Shown: positions 1 through 11,464 of the stretch, one piece after another | How positions within the stretch are numbered: the stretch's first letter is position 1 | How the letters are laid out: each line of letters begins with the position of its first letter | Source of the DNA: CAZSAT01 sp964604675 | Lineage (GTDB): Bacteria > Myxococcota_A > UBA796 > CAJQPC01 | Length of the DNA stretch: 64,000 bases | NCBI GenBank assembly: GCA_964604675.1 | Contig: CAZSAT010000019.1 | Span: 1 to 64,000, forward strand | Direction of reading: 5' to 3' | Program-made: the position numbers and the translations under genes | The notes under the pieces: generated by a model | What the model saw: only the letters and a program-made list of their open reading frames with translations | Databases searched by the model: none | Told to the model about the DNA's origin: nothing

Positions 1-84
1 AACCCGAAGGGCAACGGGAGCTGAGGACCCTGATCGTCGCGGCGCACCATGCCGCAAGCATAGGCCGAAGCTCGCTGCTTTGCG

Positions 85-104
85 GTGACTCAATGCTGAG
101 TTAC
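85..104. promoter_or_regulatory. Dyad in a candidate promoter spacer
   Basis: A near-perfect inverted repeat (arms GTGACTCA and TGAGTTAC around ATGC, one G-T wobble) lies about 40 bases upstream of the GlgX-like gene. It sits between a weak -35 (TTGCGG at 80-85) and a weak -10 (TACGCT at 102-107) spaced by 16 bases, which is where a repressor would act. The first 84 bases of the window hold no gene I can support. Promoter and operator roles are inferred from layout only. Confidence 0.3.
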
Positions 105-142
105 GCTGACGCCCCACCCCGGCTCGTGGCAGAGGTGTCCCC

Positions 143-2533
<2,391 letters not shown>

Positions 2534-2566
2534 GCGAGGCACGGAGCCGGAGCGGATCGATGCGCG

Positions 2567-3226
2567 TCAGCCGCGCGCTCCGAAGATGGCCGTGCCCACG
2601 CGCACGATGGTGGCGCCCTCGCGGATGGCCACCGCGAAGTCAGCGCTCATGCCCATCGACAGCTCGGTCAGCGGCAGCCCACGACGCGCGCCCTCGTCCC
2701 GAAGCTCGCGCAGGCTCCGGAAGTAGGGCGCGGTGTCCTCCGGATCGTCGAACCAGGGCGCCATCCCCATCAGCCCGCGCAGCTCGAGTGGCTCAAGACG
2801 GGCGAGCTCTTCGCAGAAGGCCAGGGTGGCGTCGAGGGGAACACCCTTCTTGTTGTCGGCGCCCGAGAGGTTCGCTTCGACGAGCACCGGCAGCGGTGAG
2901 GTGGCACGCCGCGCCAGCTCCCGGGCGACGTCGAGCGACTCCACGGAGTGGACCAGGGTCGCGGCTCGGGCCACGTACTTCGCCTTGTTCCGCTGGAGGG
3001 GCCCGATGAAGTGCCAGCGCAGACCATGCAGCTCGTTGTGCTTGTCGCGGAGCTCCTGCGGGCGGCTCTCGCCGAAGTCCACGCACCCCTCGGCCATGGC
3101 TTCTCGCACGCGGTCGAGCCCGTGGAACTTGGAGACCGCGACCAGGGTGACCTCGGCGGGCGCCCGACCCATGGCGACGCAGGCCGCATCGACGCGCTGT
3201 CGGACCGCGCGGTAGCCCGTGCTCAC
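2567..3226 (-). CDS. yggS: YggS/PLPBP family PLP-binding protein
   Basis: This 219-residue protein belongs to the PROSC/YggS family, single-domain PLP-binding TIM barrels that maintain vitamin B6 and amino-acid homeostasis without a firmly known catalytic activity. The PLP lysine is in VAVSKFHG near residue 33. FGESRPQEL (family: FGENYVQE), HFIGPLQRNK and LSMGMSADF near the C-terminus are the family signatures. It starts with GTG and overlaps the stop of maf by four bases (GTGA), so it is translationally coupled as the last gene of the thioesterase-maf-yggS set. It is convergent with the debranching enzyme, 33 bases away. Confidence 0.93.
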   Translation of the reverse strand: MSTGYRAVRQRVDAACVAMGRAPAEVTLVAVSKFHGLDRVREAMAEGCVDFGESRPQELRDKHNELHGLRWHFIGPLQRNKAKYVARAATLVHSVESLDVARELARRATSPLPVLVEANLSGADNKKGVPLDATLAFCEELARLEPLELRGLMGMAPWFDDPEDTAPYFRSLRELRDEGARRGLPLTELSMGMSADFAVAIREGATIVRVGTAIFGARG

Positions 3227-3774
3227 GGGCGCACGCCCACGAGCGCGAGGTCGCCAAGCACCTCGCCCAGCGGGAGACCGACCACGTTGGTGTAGCTCCC
3301 CACCACCCGGTCCACGAGGTGCCCTCCACGTCCCTGGATGCCGTACGCACCCGCCTTGTCGAGGGGCTCGCCGGAGGCCACGTAGCGACGGACCTCAGCC
3401 TGGGCGATCGCTCGGAAGCGCACCCGGGTGGTGACGTGCCTCACGCGCAGCGCGTCACCGCTGCGCACGCAGGTGCCGGTGGTGACCAGGTGTTCACGAC
3501 CCGAAAGGGCCAGCAACATGTCCACGGCGTGCTCCGCGTCACGAGGCTTCGGGAAGATCGCCTTCCCCAGGTGGACCACGGTGTCGGCGGCGAGCACCAC
3601 CTCCCCGTCGACCGCAGCGGCCTTCGCCCGGGCCATGCGCTCGGAGAAGGCGACGGGGGATTCGCCCTCGGAGCGATGCTCCTCGATGGCGGCCGGAGAC
3701 ACCGTGAACGAGAGCCCCACCGCCGCGAGCATGTCCCGGCGACGCGGCGAGCCCGAGGCGAGCACGAGCGTCAT
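3223..3774 (-). CDS. maf: Maf-like nucleotide pyrophosphatase
   Basis: Maf proteins hydrolyse dTTP/UTP or modified nucleotides to the monophosphates as house-cleaning enzymes and influence septum formation. The 183-residue protein starts MTLVLASGSPRRRDML, the canonical Maf N-terminus with the SxSPRR phosphate-binding motif. It continues with the catalytic segment VLAADTVVHLGKAIFPKP, then DKAGAYGIQGRGG and GSYTNVVGLPL, all diagnostic. Its ATG overlaps the thioesterase stop by four bases and its stop overlaps the yggS start. The frame stays open well upstream of the chosen start, but that part reads as shadow of the thioesterase gene. Confidence 0.94.
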   Translation of the reverse strand: MTLVLASGSPRRRDMLAAVGLSFTVSPAAIEEHRSEGESPVAFSERMARAKAAAVDGEVVLAADTVVHLGKAIFPKPRDAEHAVDMLLALSGREHLVTTGTCVRSGDALRVRHVTTRVRFRAIAQAEVRRYVASGEPLDKAGAYGIQGRGGHLVDRVVGSYTNVVGLPLGEVLGDLALVGVRP

Positions 3775-4226
3775 CGGTCGGCCCGGCGCTGGGCGCGTCG
3801 GAGGTCGGCGGCGGCCGCGCGCTCCCGCTCCTCGTCGGTCTCGGGCCTGAGCGGCGGCACCCTGCGCGGTCGCTTGTCGCCGTCGAGCGCCACGAAGGTC
3901 AGGTACGCCGAGCAGCAGTGCTTCACGCCGTGGTCCACCGGGCTCTCCGCCACCACGCGCACGCCGACTTCGAGGCTGCTGCCCCAGGCCTGGTTGACGA
4001 TGGCGGTGAGCACCACGATGTCCGCCCGGTTCACCGGGTGCAGGAAGTCGAGCCGGTCCATCGACGCCGTGACCACCGGTGCCCCGCAGAAGCGTTGCGC
4101 CGCCACAGCCGCAGCGATGTCGCACCAGGCCATGATCTGGCCCCCGAAGACCGTGCCGTGGTTGTTGGTGTGCGTCGGCAGCACGATCTGCGTCATCTCG
4201 ACGCGGGTCTGCAGGGGGGTCGGCAT
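3771..4226 (-). CDS. Hotdog-fold acyl-CoA thioesterase (YciA/BFIT type)
   Basis: This 151-residue protein would hydrolyse acyl-CoA thioesters. The sequence HTNNHGTVFGGQIMAWCDIAA carries the hotdog signature in which the Asp after the central helix is catalytic, and VVTASMDRLDFLHPV is the second conserved strand pair of the YciA group. A charged tail follows the fold. It is the first gene of an overlapping set with maf and yggS. A 109-base divergent gap separates it from the lipoprotein gene at 4336. That gap includes a GTCGACGTCGAC repeat but no promoter I can defend. Confidence 0.88.
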   Translation of the reverse strand: MPTPLQTRVEMTQIVLPTHTNNHGTVFGGQIMAWCDIAAAVAAQRFCGAPVVTASMDRLDFLHPVNRADIVVLTAIVNQAWGSSLEVGVRVVAESPVDHGVKHCCSAYLTFVALDGDKRPRRVPPLRPETDEERERAAAADLRRAQRRADR

Positions 4227-4335
4227 GGGGGTCGTCTAACCCTTGGGCGAGGGGCGCGCGCCGCCGCCAAGGACCAGCGCCATGTCGACGTCGACGTGAT
4301 AGAACAGAGCTGCAGCCAGCACGGGGGCAGCAGCG

Positions 4336-5085
4336 TTGATACTGGCGTTGATCGCAAGCGCGCTCGCGTGCGAGGGGACCGACGAGGCGGCCGTGTTGGA
4401 AGCGGTTGCGCTGGTGCACGGAGCGTTCCAGCGCATGGATGCTGCGGCGGTGCGGGCCGGAGCCATCGCAGCTCGTGCGGGGGCGGCGTGCCTCGACCAG
4501 CCCATCGCGCCCGCCACCGCCTCCAAGCTCCACGGAGCCGTCGCGCTCAGCTCCTTCCTCGGGCGCGACGTGGTGGATGCTCGCGCTGGCCTCCAGGCCG
4601 CACGCAACGCCGACTCCACCTACACCCTGCCCCTCGGCCTGCCGCCCCAGCACCCGATGCGCAAGCTGGAGCCGGTGCCCCCCGGCGAACCCATCAGCCT
4701 CCCCGATGGGGACTTCCTCGCGGACGGTGTGGCGGTGCTAGAGATTCCAGGCGGCCTGCCGGTCGTGCTGCAACGCACGGATGGCGGCACGCGAACCGCC
4801 TACCTCCCAGCGCCGATCGCCCTCCCGCCGTGGGCCCTGGCCCAGCCGCTCGAAGAGGACGATGGCCCGAGCTGGGGCCTGGCGGTCGCCGCTGGCGTCG
4901 CGGGGATTGGTGCGGGCGCGGCCCTGCTGGTCGCGAACGCAGCCGAAGGCACGGTGCTGGCCGAGAACACCCCCTACGAAGACCTCGGTGCCGCTCGCAA
5001 CCGGGCCAACGCCGCGTCGTGGACCTCCATCGGCCTCGGAGCGGCCGGCGTGGGGTTGGGCGTCGCCACCGTGCTCACGTGGTGA
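4336..5085 (+). CDS. Membrane-associated lipoprotein, partner of the downstream kinase
   Basis: I do not recognise a named family. The 249-residue protein begins at a TTG with ILALIASALAC, a lipobox-like signal with no basic residue. Residues about 30-110 form a helical, Ala-rich region resembling a short repeat-type scaffold, followed by a beta-rich segment. Two hydrophobic segments near the C-terminus (about 178-195 and 228-248) flank a short polar loop and could insert in the membrane. Its stop overlaps the GTG of the Ser/Thr kinase gene (GTGA), so the two are translationally coupled. A role in presenting or sensing for the kinase is inference from this coupling only. Confidence 0.6.
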   Translation: MILALIASALACEGTDEAAVLEAVALVHGAFQRMDAAAVRAGAIAARAGAACLDQPIAPATASKLHGAVALSSFLGRDVVDARAGLQAARNADSTYTLPLGLPPQHPMRKLEPVPPGEPISLPDGDFLADGVAVLEIPGGLPVVLQRTDGGTRTAYLPAPIALPPWALAQPLEEDDGPSWGLAVAAGVAGIGAGAALLVANAAEGTVLAENTPYEDLGAARNRANAASWTSIGLGAAGVGLGVATVLTW

Positions 5086-6809
5086 CCGTGGATCCCGGAC
5101 GCCGCGTCGGCGGAGGCCGCTACCGCCTGCTGAAGCCCATCGGGCAGGGCGGCATGGCGTCGGTGTTCCTCGCCTTCGACGACCGCCTGCAAGCGCTCCG
5201 TGCCGTGAAGGTGCTGGCGGTGAAGCTGGCCGGTCACCCCACGATCCGCGAGCGCTTCGAGAGCGAGGCGCGCACCATGGCCGGGCTGCGGCACCCGAAC
5301 ATCCTGGCGGTGCACGACGTCGGCGCCGAAGACGAGCTGGTCTGGATCGTGATGGACCTCGCCGAGCACGGCTCCCTCGAGGACCGCGTCCAGAGGGCCG
5401 GGCCCCTCGCGCCGGTGCAAGCCGCCACCCTGGTGCGCGCCATCGTCTCCGCCCTCGGGGCTGCGCACAAGAACCGGGTCATCCACCGCGACATCAAGCC
5501 GCAAAACATCCTCCTGGGTCAGGAAGGTGAGCCCCTCGTCACGGACTTCGGCATCGCCCGGGTGGCCAGCCGGGACGACACGTTCACGCGCACCGGCACG
5601 ATCCTCGGGACCCTGGCCTACATGGCACCGGAGCAGAAGACCGACCCCCGCGGCATCGACGGTCGAGCGGATCTCTACGCCGCGGGCGCGATGCTCTTCT
5701 CGGTCGTCACCGGCGAGAAGCCCTTCGATCTCTACGCGACCGAGGCCCACGAGTCCCGGCTCTCCAACATCCCCGAGCCCCTCGCGGAGGTCATCCGAAC
5801 CGCCACGCGCTTCCGCCCCGAGGACCGCTACCAGGACGCCACGGCCTTCAAGACGGCCCTCGGCGCGTGCATACGGGAGCTGCCCCACGACCCTGACGAC
5901 ACGGTGGCGTTGGTGGATCCCGCACACGCGGTCCTCGCCATCGACCAGGCCTCGCTCGAGGCACTCCGCGCCGACCCCACGCTCACCCCGATCGCAACCG
6001 ACACCCTCGACACGCTCCCGTCCGCCGGCAACAGCTCCGAGACCTTCGTCATGGACCCCGCGGACCTCACGCCGCCGGTGGAAGCCACGATCGACCTGGC
6101 TCCGACGCCGACGGGTGCCGAGAGCGTAGCGGCCGACGAGAGCGCCGGCGCTCCCGTCCCGGTCTCTTCCGCAGAGGCCCCAGGGAGCCCCCTGACCCGC
6201 CTCCGGGCAGCGGCCGTTCTGATCGCGCTGCTGGGCGGAGGCGCGTGGTTTGCGACGCAGGAGTCCTCCCAGCCCGCACCCACGACCGTCCATGAACCTC
6301 CGGCCACCGCCCCCACGCCCGCGGCGCAGCCGGAACCGGAACCAACGCTCGACGTGGAGCCAGTGCGTGCAGAGCTCCCAGCGGAAGACGCTGTGGCCCA
6401 GGACCCGCAGGCTCCCGACGCCACGGAGCTCGAGCCCGTCGACGCCGCGGACCCGGAACCCGTCGAAGCGCTAGCGGCCCCACCGATCGAGCAGGCGCCG
6501 ACCACGGCTCCGGGACCAGCGCCCGCACGCCTGGAGGAGCCTGCCGCCCAAGCGATCGCGCCCACGCCCGTACCCGACCCCGAGCCGGTCGCGAGCGGCG
6601 TGGTGCGGGTCAGCGGCGACGCGGAGTCCATTCGCCTGATCGGCACGGCCGGCAGCTTCGGACCGGGCGAGGTCCCCGCGGGCAGCTACAGCGTGAGGGT
6701 CACCTTCGCGGGGGTCGCGCCCTTCGAAGCGCTCGCGGTCGACGTGGCCCCCGGTGCGACCCTGACCGTCGACTGCAACAGCGCCTTCTCGATGTGCGGT
6801 GTGCAGTGA
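5082..6809 (+). CDS. Transmembrane Ser/Thr protein kinase with PEGA-like C-terminus
   Basis: A 575-residue eukaryotic-type (PknB-like) kinase. The glycine loop is IGQGGMASV near residue 25, the ATP lysine is in RAVKVL near 46, the catalytic loop is HRDIKPQN near 135 and the Mg site is DFG near 157; LAYMAPEQ is the activation-loop end. A linker of about 120 residues leads to one transmembrane helix (about 371-390), then a Pro/Ala/Glu-rich stalk and a small beta domain (about 505-570) of the PEGA type. Kinase inside and stalk outside is the expected topology. The GTG start at 5082 overlaps the preceding gene and the stop overlaps the next lipoprotein gene, which suggests one signalling unit. 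Confidence 0.93.
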   Translation: MTVDPGRRVGGGRYRLLKPIGQGGMASVFLAFDDRLQALRAVKVLAVKLAGHPTIRERFESEARTMAGLRHPNILAVHDVGAEDELVWIVMDLAEHGSLEDRVQRAGPLAPVQAATLVRAIVSALGAAHKNRVIHRDIKPQNILLGQEGEPLVTDFGIARVASRDDTFTRTGTILGTLAYMAPEQKTDPRGIDGRADLYAAGAMLFSVVTGEKPFDLYATEAHESRLSNIPEPLAEVIRTATRFRPEDRYQDATAFKTALGACIRELPHDPDDTVALVDPAHAVLAIDQASLEALRADPTLTPIATDTLDTLPSAGNSSETFVMDPADLTPPVEATIDLAPTPTGAESVAADESAGAPVPVSSAEAPGSPLTRLRAAAVLIALLGGGAWFATQESSQPAPTTVHEPPATAPTPAAQPEPEPTLDVEPVRAELPAEDAVAQDPQAPDATELEPVDAADPEPVEALAAPPIEQAPTTAPGPAPARLEEPAAQAIAPTPVPDPEPVASGVVRVSGDAESIRLIGTAGSFGPGEVPAGSYSVRVTFAGVAPFEALAVDVAPGATLTVDCNSAFSMCGVQ

Positions 6810-7882
6810 TCCTGCTCCTCGGCTGCTTCGTGTCCGACGCCGAATGGCTGGCGGCGGTCGATCGCGACCAGGACGGGCACATCAGCGACGCCCTCGACGG
6901 CGGCACGGACTGCGACGACGGCAACGCCACGGTGAACCCGGACGCCGAAGAGGTCTGCGACGGCCTCGACAACGACTGCGACGGTGGCACCGACGAGTTC
7001 GACGCGATCGACGCCACCACCTGGTACGCCGACGGCGACAGCGACGGTGCCGGGGACGCCGCACAGAGCATCGCCGCCTGCCAGGCACCCACCGGCTACG
7101 TGGACAACGCCGGTGACTGCGACGACAGCACCTCGGCGGTGGGGCCGGAGGTCGACGAGATCTGCCGCAACGGGGTCGACGACGACTGCGACGGCAGCAC
7201 CGACGAAGGCTGCGACACGGGACCCCACGACACGGGTTTCCAGGACACCGGCAAGGGCGACACCGGCAAGGGCGACACCGGCAAGGGCGACACCGGCTCG
7301 GTGCTGCCCTGCGAGGGCTGGACCCCCACGACGTCCGACGACTTCGAGTCCGGCACCCCCGGCACCTCGCCGATCGGCACCGACGGCTGGAGCTGCCCCT
7401 TCGGCAGCTGCTCGGCCACCTACAGCACCGAACAGGCCTACACAGGGACGCAGAGCCTGGACCTCGGCGGCACGGGCGGCGACGTCGGACGTGCGGATGC
7501 CTTCGCCGCCGATGCCTGCATCGCGTTCAGCTTCTGGGACCCGGGGGGCAAGGGCGCCTTCATGGCGCGCCTCTGCGAGACCTGCGACGACGACCACCAC
7601 TTCGCGGGCTTCCCGGCGGAGTGCGGCGACAGCTACTGCGCCGCGTCCCGTCCGAGCACGAAGGACGCCACCACCACGGTGTTGCTCGGTGAACGCACCA
7701 AGGGCTGGCACGAGCTCCGCTGGCTCGTCGACTACGACGGCAAGGCGTCGGGGGAGTACACCGTGTGCGTGGACGGCGCCTGCACCGAGTCCATCGCGTT
7801 TGCCGAGACCTTCGCGCTCCTGCAGTTCGTCGACGATGTCGGAGGCACGTACATCGACGACTACCAGGTGCTCACACCGTAG
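6806..7882 (+). CDS. MopE-repeat lipoprotein with DTG linker and jelly-roll-like C-terminus
   Basis: The preferred start is the GTG at 6806 that overlaps the kinase stop, giving MILLLGC, a seven-residue lipoprotein signal; a GTG at 6794 would add four residues. Two Asp-rich MopE-type motifs follow (TDCDDGNATVNPDAEEVCDG and the copy near 7120-7210), each expected to bind Ca2+ or another metal. A low-complexity linker contains three exact 15-base repeats encoding GDTGK. Residues about 170-355 resemble a LamG/concanavalin-like beta-sandwich with several cysteines (FGSC, CETCDD). It is probably displayed on the outer surface. Coupling to a kinase gene is the notable context. Ligand unknown. Confidence 0.8.
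   Translation: MILLLGCFVSDAEWLAAVDRDQDGHISDALDGGTDCDDGNATVNPDAEEVCDGLDNDCDGGTDEFDAIDATTWYADGDSDGAGDAAQSIAACQAPTGYVDNAGDCDDSTSAVGPEVDEICRNGVDDDCDGSTDEGCDTGPHDTGFQDTGKGDTGKGDTGKGDTGSVLPCEGWTPTTSDDFESGTPGTSPIGTDGWSCPFGSCSATYSTEQAYTGTQSLDLGGTGGDVGRADAFAADACIAFSFWDPGGKGAFMARLCETCDDDHHFAGFPAECGDSYCAASRPSTKDATTTVLLGERTKGWHELRWLVDYDGKASGEYTVCVDGACTESIAFAETFALLQFVDDVGGTYIDDYQVLTP
7244..7297 (+). repeat. Three and a half 15-base tandem repeats (GDTGK linker)
   Basis: The unit GACACCGGCAAGGGC occurs three times exactly, followed by nine more bases of a fourth copy. It lies inside the MopE lipoprotein gene and encodes Gly-Asp-Thr-Gly-Lys repeats between the metal-binding repeats and the C-terminal domain. 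Because the copies are identical at DNA level, length variation by slippage is plausible. Confidence 0.85.
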
Positions 7883-10033
7883 TCAGATGCCGCTGTAGAA
7901 CACGTGCACGGCGCCCGCCCAGCTCGCGTCGTCGCTCCGACCCGAGGCCGAGATCAGCAGGTCCTCGTCGCCCTGCCCATCGAGATCGCCAGACGCCAGT
8001 GTAGCGCCCGCGTGGCCCTCGTACTGGTAGCCCCAGAGCTCGGTGTCGAGCTCGTCGGCGGTCAGCGAGCCGGAGATGGGCCCGATGGCGATCAGCGTGC
8101 GGCCACCCTCGCTCTCCACGGTCGCGTCGAAGGGCGCACCGATGACCAGGTCCTGGCGGCCGTCGCCGGTGATGTCCGCCATGTCCAGGGCGTAGCCGAA
8201 GTGCTCTTCGGCCACCGTGCCCGTGAGCGTCGCCTCGCTGTCCGCGAGTGCGCCGGCCGTGATCGGCCCGGAGACCACGTAGGCGCGGCCGTAGTCGCCC
8301 GTGCCCGCGTACGCCTCGATGGCACCGACCGCCAGGTCGTCGTAGCCATCGCCGTTCACGTCGCCCGCGACCACACAGAACCCGGCCTGACCCCCGACGC
8401 GTTCGCCCGAGAGGTAGGTGCCCACGTCGTCCAGGGACTGGTCACCGGCCGTCACCGGACCCGGCACCACCCACGCACCGCCGATGTCCTCGCCGACGTA
8501 GCTGTGACCACCCGTGGCCACGTCGGCGACACCGTCTCCGTCGAAGTCGCCGGACGCAACATCCCAGCCCACCATCTCGTCATCGTGGGTGCCGAGCAGG
8601 AGCGCGTGCGCGTCGCCCAGGCTGGCGCTCGCCGTGACCGGGCCAGCGACCACGTACACCGCACCGCCATCGTAGTCCGCGGAGTCGTACGCGTCGGCGC
8701 CCACGAGCAGGTCACCGACGCCATCGCCCGTGACGTCGGCCACGTGCAGGCTGCGTCCCGTGGTGTCCCAAGCCACCTCGCCGGTGAGCACGGTGGCTCC
8801 AGACAGCGAGCTCGTCCCGTCGACAGGACCAGGCAGGAGGTAGGTGAGCCCAACGCCGTTCTCGCCGCGTGAGGCTGCGACCGCCAGCTCCGGCACGCCG
8901 TCGCCGTCCAGATCGCCAGCGGCGATGGCGCGCCCCAGCACGCCGTCGACCCCATCCGGCTCGTACACCTTGGTGCCCACGTCGGCGAAGTCGTGCTCCC
9001 CGCTTACCGGTCCGAGCACGAGCCAGAAGGCGCCGCTGTAGTCGTTGACGGTGCGGTCGTAGGGCGCGCCAGCCGCGATGTCGCCGATGCCGTCCGCGTC
9101 CAGATCGATGACCGCGATGTCGGTTCCGGCCTGCTCACCGGCGAGCTCGCCGTAGAGGATGGCGTCGCTCTTCGCCAGGCTCTGGCTGTCGATGCCACAG
9201 CCCGAGTCCACCCCGTCGCAGTCCTGGTCGATGCTGTCCTCGCAGACCTCCGCGGCGTCCGGATGGATGGTGTCGTCCTCGTCGTCGCAGTCACCCCCGG
9301 CCTCCGACGCGCCGTCGGGCAAGGAGCAGGCCTGCACCTCCGTGTCGCCGAAGCCGTCGTCGTCGCCGTCCTCGAAGTAGGTGAAGAGCTCGCAGCCGAC
9401 CACGGTGAGCTGCACGCTGTCGACATCGGTCTTGCCGGTGAGATCCTCGACATGCAGCGAGAGCTGGTGCTCGCCGGCGCTGAGGTAGCCGCTCGCGGCG
9501 ATCTCGCCGTCGCTGTCCGGGGTGGCGTCGAGGTCGAGCACGCCGTCGACGGAGCTCTCCCACCACACGGTGAGCGCTTCCGGTTCGTCCTCTTCGTCGT
9601 CGACGTAGCCACCGAAGATGATGAGCTCTTCCTCGCCGTAGCTGTCGCCCTCGTCGGGCGACGTGATGACCGCACTGGGCGCCTCGGTGGCGAGGCTGAT
9701 GAGCGTGATCGACGCGGTGCCGACCTGGCCGTCGCCGTCCACCACCTCGAGCTTCACCGACAGCTCGCCGGCGCCCGGGGAGAGGTCGCAGCTCGTGCTC
9801 CCGTCGCTCGCCGGCGCAGCGCCCTCGCACAACACCGCGCCGTCCACGTACCAGCTGGCGGTCAGGGCCTCGGCATCGTCGTCCTTGTCGCGCACGTACC
9901 CGCGAAGGGTGACGGCGTAGCCCTCGTCCACGCTCGCACCCGCGTCATGCGAGGTGATGTCGGCTTCCGGCGCGTGGGTGACCGTCGACAGCGCCACGTC
10001 CTGGCACCCGACTCCCAACAGCAACCACGTCAT
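7883..10033 (-). CDS. FG-GAP beta-propeller lipoprotein with two Ig/PKD-like domains
   Basis: The 716-residue protein starts MTWLLLGVGC, a ten-residue signal with a lipobox. Two Ig/PKD-like domains (about 20-120 and 120-210) precede one MopE-type motif (GGDCDDEDDTIHPDAAEVCED near 250). Residues about 285-715 carry seven FG-GAP-type repeats of the form GDLDGDGVPELAVA, which fold as an integrin-like propeller with Ca2+ in each DxDxDG loop. Function is probably surface binding or display; the ligand is unknown. GGGAGGGCCC precedes the ATG. It is paralogous to the next gene upstream over the first 270 residues, and its stop abuts that of the convergent plus-strand gene. Confidence 0.85.
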   Translation of the reverse strand: MTWLLLGVGCQDVALSTVTHAPEADITSHDAGASVDEGYAVTLRGYVRDKDDDAEALTASWYVDGAVLCEGAAPASDGSTSCDLSPGAGELSVKLEVVDGDGQVGTASITLISLATEAPSAVITSPDEGDSYGEEELIIFGGYVDDEEDEPEALTVWWESSVDGVLDLDATPDSDGEIAASGYLSAGEHQLSLHVEDLTGKTDVDSVQLTVVGCELFTYFEDGDDDGFGDTEVQACSLPDGASEAGGDCDDEDDTIHPDAAEVCEDSIDQDCDGVDSGCGIDSQSLAKSDAILYGELAGEQAGTDIAVIDLDADGIGDIAAGAPYDRTVNDYSGAFWLVLGPVSGEHDFADVGTKVYEPDGVDGVLGRAIAAGDLDGDGVPELAVAASRGENGVGLTYLLPGPVDGTSSLSGATVLTGEVAWDTTGRSLHVADVTGDGVGDLLVGADAYDSADYDGGAVYVVAGPVTASASLGDAHALLLGTHDDEMVGWDVASGDFDGDGVADVATGGHSYVGEDIGGAWVVPGPVTAGDQSLDDVGTYLSGERVGGQAGFCVVAGDVNGDGYDDLAVGAIEAYAGTGDYGRAYVVSGPITAGALADSEATLTGTVAEEHFGYALDMADITGDGRQDLVIGAPFDATVESEGGRTLIAIGPISGSLTADELDTELWGYQYEGHAGATLASGDLDGQGDEDLLISASGRSDDASWAGAVHVFYSGI

Positions 10034-10036
10034 GGG
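9969..10036. repeat. 68-base direct repeat, copy 1 (lipoprotein signal region)
   Basis: This stretch covers the start codon, signal peptide and first mature residues of the FG-GAP lipoprotein. It is identical base for base to 11400-11467, the same region of the neighbouring paralogue. Flanking sequence diverges, which points to recent duplication or gene conversion confined to the 5' end. Confidence 0.9.
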
Positions 10037-10066
10037 CCCTCCCGGCTCGACCGGCAGCTTAGCGCG

Positions 10067-11464
10067 TCACTCCGCGAGGCAGGCCTGCAGGGTCTCCAAG
10101 TACACGATGTTGTAGATGGAGTTCGTGCAGCTGCCTTCCTGGTAGATCTCCCCACGGAAGCTGAGGAACCAGGGCTCGTCGAGCGTCGACAGATCCACGC
10201 TGGTTGTGCTGGTCTCGAAGTCACTCGTGAGCGACACGGTGCCGCTGTGGGCTCCGGAGATCAGGTGCAGCTCGACCGGCCACTCGTTGTCCCCCTCCGT
10301 CGCCGCCGCATGGAATAGGACCACCTCGTCACCGTCACTGTCGCTGAGCAGCGCCTCCTGCCACCCCCAGCCGGCGCAGGTGTCGTTCCACCGCAGGAAC
10401 ACCGTGCCCTGGAACAGCAAGCTGTCGAGCCCCACGAGCTCCGTGGACGCGGAGAGGACGAAGTCACCGAACTCCTTCGGACCGTAGGAGAAGCCCGTGC
10501 CCGCCGACAGGACCCCACCGTCCTCGCTGAAGTAGGGGCTGTTGGCCTCGGTCCCGGTCGTCGCGCTGATGGACCAGATGGACGTGTCGATCGTGCCGTC
10601 GTCGAAAGTGTCGAGGTCGGGGCACTCGCACGGGAGGTCGGTGCCGCTACAGTCCTGGTCCACGCCGTCCTCGCAGATGTCCTCGGCGTCGGGATGGATG
10701 CCGTCGTCGCCGTCGTCGCAGTCGCCGTCCACGGTCACGGTCCCGTTGGGCTTCGCGCAGGCCTCCACCAGCTCGTCTCCAAAGCCGTCGCCGTCCCCGT
10801 CTGCGTAGAAGGCGTACAGGTCGCAGTCCTCTACGCTCACCGAGACCACGTCCACGTCGCTCTTGCCGGCGCGGTCTTCGACATGGAGCTCGATCTGATG
10901 CTCCCCGGCCGACAGAGTGCCGGTCCCCGAGATCTCGCCGTCGCTGTCTGGCTGGGCGTCCACGTCGAGCACGCCGTCCAGCGAGCTCTCCCACCACACG
11001 TCGAGCTCGTCCGGCCGGTCCTCCGCATCGAACACGTGCCCGGTGAAGGTCACGGACTGCTCGAACGCGAAGAGGTTGCCATCGTCGGGCGAGGTGATCA
11101 CGGCGCTCGGCGGGTCGGTCGCTACGCCCACCAGATCGAGCGTCGCCACCGTCACCTGGTCGTCGCTGTCCACCACCTCCAGGGTCACGACCAGCTCTCC
11201 GGCCTCGGGCACCAGCACACAGCTCGTGCTGCCGTCAGCCGCCGGAGCGGCGGCGGCGCAGAGCTCGGCGCCACCGAGGTACCAGCCCGCGACGAGCTGC
11301 TCGGCGTCGTCATCCTTGTCCCGCACGTAGCCTCGCAAGGTGACTTCGTAGCCTTCCTGGACCGCAGCCCCCGAGACGTGCGACGTGATGTCGGCTTCAG
11401 GCGCGTGGGTGACCGTCGACAGCGCCACGTCCTGGCACCCGACTCCCAACAGCAACCACGTCAT
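10067..11464 (-). CDS. Paralogous Ig/PKD-MopE lipoprotein with a different C-terminal domain
   Basis: The 465-residue protein has the same signal and first mature residues as its downstream neighbour, then the same order of two Ig/PKD-like domains and one MopE motif (VDGDCDDGDDGIHPDAEDICED). After CPDLDTFDDGTIDTSIW (about residue 288) the similarity ends. Instead of an FG-GAP propeller there is a region of about 175 residues resembling a LamG/concanavalin-like sandwich, with Cys pairs. It is probably surface exposed. Thirteen bases separate it from the upstream hydrolase gene and 33 from the downstream paralogue, so all three may be co-transcribed. Ligand unknown. Confidence 0.83.
   Translation of the reverse strand: MTWLLLGVGCQDVALSTVTHAPEADITSHVSGAAVQEGYEVTLRGYVRDKDDDAEQLVAGWYLGGAELCAAAAPAADGSTSCVLVPEAGELVVTLEVVDSDDQVTVATLDLVGVATDPPSAVITSPDDGNLFAFEQSVTFTGHVFDAEDRPDELDVWWESSLDGVLDVDAQPDSDGEISGTGTLSAGEHQIELHVEDRAGKSDVDVVSVSVEDCDLYAFYADGDGDGFGDELVEACAKPNGTVTVDGDCDDGDDGIHPDAEDICEDGVDQDCSGTDLPCECPDLDTFDDGTIDTSIWSISATTGTEANSPYFSEDGGVLSAGTGFSYGPKEFGDFVLSASTELVGLDSLLFQGTVFLRWNDTCAGWGWQEALLSDSDGDEVVLFHAAATEGDNEWPVELHLISGAHSGTVSLTSDFETSTTSVDLSTLDEPWFLSFRGEIYQEGSCTNSIYNIVYLETLQACLAE

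Noticed and set aside
1..142. Possible end of an upstream coding region on the plus strand
   Set aside because: Two frames are open for a while, but neither shows a motif or convincing codon bias, and the window edge prevents a judgement.
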